Positions 5,379-6,052 of a stretch of 6,052 nucleotides of DNA are shown in pieces. The position numbers were made by a program, and so were the translations under genes. Below the pieces are notes generated by a model. That model saw nothing but the letters and a program-made list of their open reading frames with translations. It was not told where the DNA came from and did not search any database. The stretch comes from an uncultured Eubacterium sp. (GTDB lineage: Bacteria > Bacillota_A > Clostridia > Lachnospirales > Lachnospiraceae): NCBI GenBank assembly GCA_948560485.1, contig CAOXUF010000053.1, positions 1 through 6,052 on the forward strand, given 5' to 3'. The first letter of the stretch is position 1, and every line of letters starts with the position of its first letter.

Positions 5379-5612
5379 ATGGAAATAAAGCAAAATGTAA
5401 GTCAATATTTTATTCAATTATTGAAATCAACGATACAGAATCAAATACCAGCTGAGAAGCCGGATGATGTAGAGCGGCGGGATGTTTTAAATCTCGCCGC
5501 TTATCATAAGGTGGATGAGATGGCTTTTTGTGCTGTGGAAAAGTTGAAAAAAAGCCGGATAAAGAGATATTGGACAAGATGTATCATCTGCATGAGAAAA
5601 ATCAGCTCGTAG
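5379..5612 (+). pseudogene. N-terminal part of interrupted nucleotidyltransferase-family gene
   Basis: An ATG at 5379 has AAAGAGG (5367-5373) 5 bases upstream and follows the zinc-ribbon gene by 10 bases. An in-frame ATG at 5349, overlapping that gene, is a less likely start. The first 56 or so codons, including the LAAYHKVDEMAFCAVEKL stretch, resemble the helical region that precedes the catalytic core in the uncharacterised nucleotidyltransferase family (NTP_transf_5, Pfam PF14907). After the seven-A run at 5547-5553 this frame becomes unrelated (Arg/Cys-rich) and stops at 5610-5612, while the family sequence goes on in another frame. I read 5379-5553 as the true 5' end of the gene continuing at 5579-6052, with one base missing. 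It may be a sequencing error, a slippage-controlled gene or a real pseudogene. Confidence 0.6.
5547..5553 (+). other. Seven-A run at the apparent frameshift
   Basis: The coding frame before this A7 tract and the frame after it differ by one base. One extra A would give the continuous sequence EKLKKKPDKEILDKMYHLHE across the junction. The post-shift frame has a stop at 5516-5518, so the downstream part cannot simply begin much earlier in its own frame. The site suits polymerase slippage, phase variation or a homopolymer sequencing error. Confidence 0.7.
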
Positions 5613-6052
5613 ATGCAATACAGCAGGCAGAAGCTGAAACAATTATCAGTAAAATTACAGCCAGAGGAATTGATATACTTCCATTGAAGGGATATGTATT
5701 AAAATCATTATATCCGGATTCCAATTACAGACAGATGGGTGATTTGGATTATCTGGCGGAGGAAGAGGATATTGATGAAATAGGAAAAGTTTTGATTGAA
5801 ATGGGATATGATGCTGATGATATAGGTTCAGAAGACAGCCATGATGTTTATTCTAAAAAACCTTATCTGGAGGTAGAAGTTCATAGAAGACTGCTTCCGC
5901 CTACAGAAGAAAATCACTGGCATACGGATGACATATGGAATAGACTGAAAAGAAATTCAAAAAATGAACATATTATGGAAATGAGTCCGGAAGATTTCTA
6001 TTTATATCATCTTTTGCATTTATTTCTGCTTCATACTTCATTAAACTATCTT
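5579..6052 (+). CDS. Nucleotidyltransferase family protein, catalytic part (runs off window)
   Basis: This open frame continues past the end of the window without a stop; its first ATG is at 5579, but the real protein very probably begins at 5379 through the A7 frameshift. The sequence matches the uncharacterised nucleotidyltransferase family (NTP_transf_5, PF14907). It shows a GIDILPLKG segment (about 5668-5692), LYP (about 5708-5716), then a metal-binding DLD motif at 5741-5749 preceded by a Gly, VEVHRRL (about 5873-5896) and the Leu/His-rich helix LYHLLHLFLLH near the right edge. The family has the pol-beta-like nucleotidyltransferase fold. Its substrates are largely undefined, and members often occur near cell-surface or peptide-modification genes. 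The ATG at 5579 has no good ribosome binding site, which supports translation from upstream. It is probably in an operon with the zinc-ribbon gene. Confidence 0.75.
   Translation, partial: MYHLHEKNQLVDAIQQAEAETIISKITARGIDILPLKGYVLKSLYPDSNYRQMGDLDYLAEEEDIDEIGKVLIEMGYDADDIGSEDSHDVYSKKPYLEVEVHRRLLPPTEENHWHTDDIWNRLKRNSKNEHIMEMSPEDFYLYHLLHLFLLHTSLNYL

Noticed and set aside
5546..5554. Canonical programmed -1 frameshift heptamer
   Set aside because: In the translated frame the heptamer is G-AAA-AAA, not A-AAA-AAG, and no downstream stem or pseudoknot is evident; slippage remains possible but not in the classic form.

Overview
The window is low-GC, densely packed bacterial DNA with strong GGAGG-type ribosome binding sites, TTG as well as ATG starts, and Gram-positive style proteins. 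The gene content is a CorA-type transporter, a stand-alone CinA-C amidase, a MetA acyltransferase, a DegV lipid-binding protein, a short CarD-like regulator and a zinc-ribbon/membrane/Pro-Thr-tail protein. This suits a Clostridia genome, probably Lachnospiraceae. That placement is an inference from style and content, not from a marker gene.

Layout. Positions 13-57 form a long hairpin that can end transcription from both sides. A CorA-family metal transporter lies on the minus strand (944 to 45). All other genes are on the plus strand. pncC (1050-1520) is divergent from corA. metA (1580-2506) has its own plausible promoter at the end of pncC. degV (2534-3526) follows 27 bases after metA, and a 64-residue two-helix membrane protein (3523-3717) overlaps the degV stop by 4 bases behind a perfect Shine-Dalgarno sequence. 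These three look like one transcription unit. After a 174-base gap with a weak hairpin comes a CarD/CdnL-like RNA polymerase-binding protein (3892-4395, TTG start), closed by a strong intrinsic terminator (4460-4505). A good promoter (4542-4571) then drives a zinc-ribbon single-pass membrane protein (4661-5368) with a very acidic cytoplasmic linker and an external Thr/Pro-rich tail containing six PTEP-like units. Ten bases downstream begins a nucleotidyltransferase-family gene (5379 to beyond the window). As written, its frame is broken at a run of seven A.

How the genes relate. pncC (NMN recycling), metA (methionine synthesis) and degV (fatty-acid binding) are housekeeping functions with no obvious common pathway. 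The zinc-ribbon protein and the nucleotidyltransferase are probably co-transcribed, but their joint role is unknown. I see no RNA genes, CRISPR array, insertion sequence or prophage. I also find no clear new system. The points most worth a second look are the frameshift at 5547-5553, the EF-hand-like loop in the DegV tail, Asp at the MetA specificity position, the translationally coupled small membrane protein, and the zinc-ribbon/nucleotidyltransferase pair.
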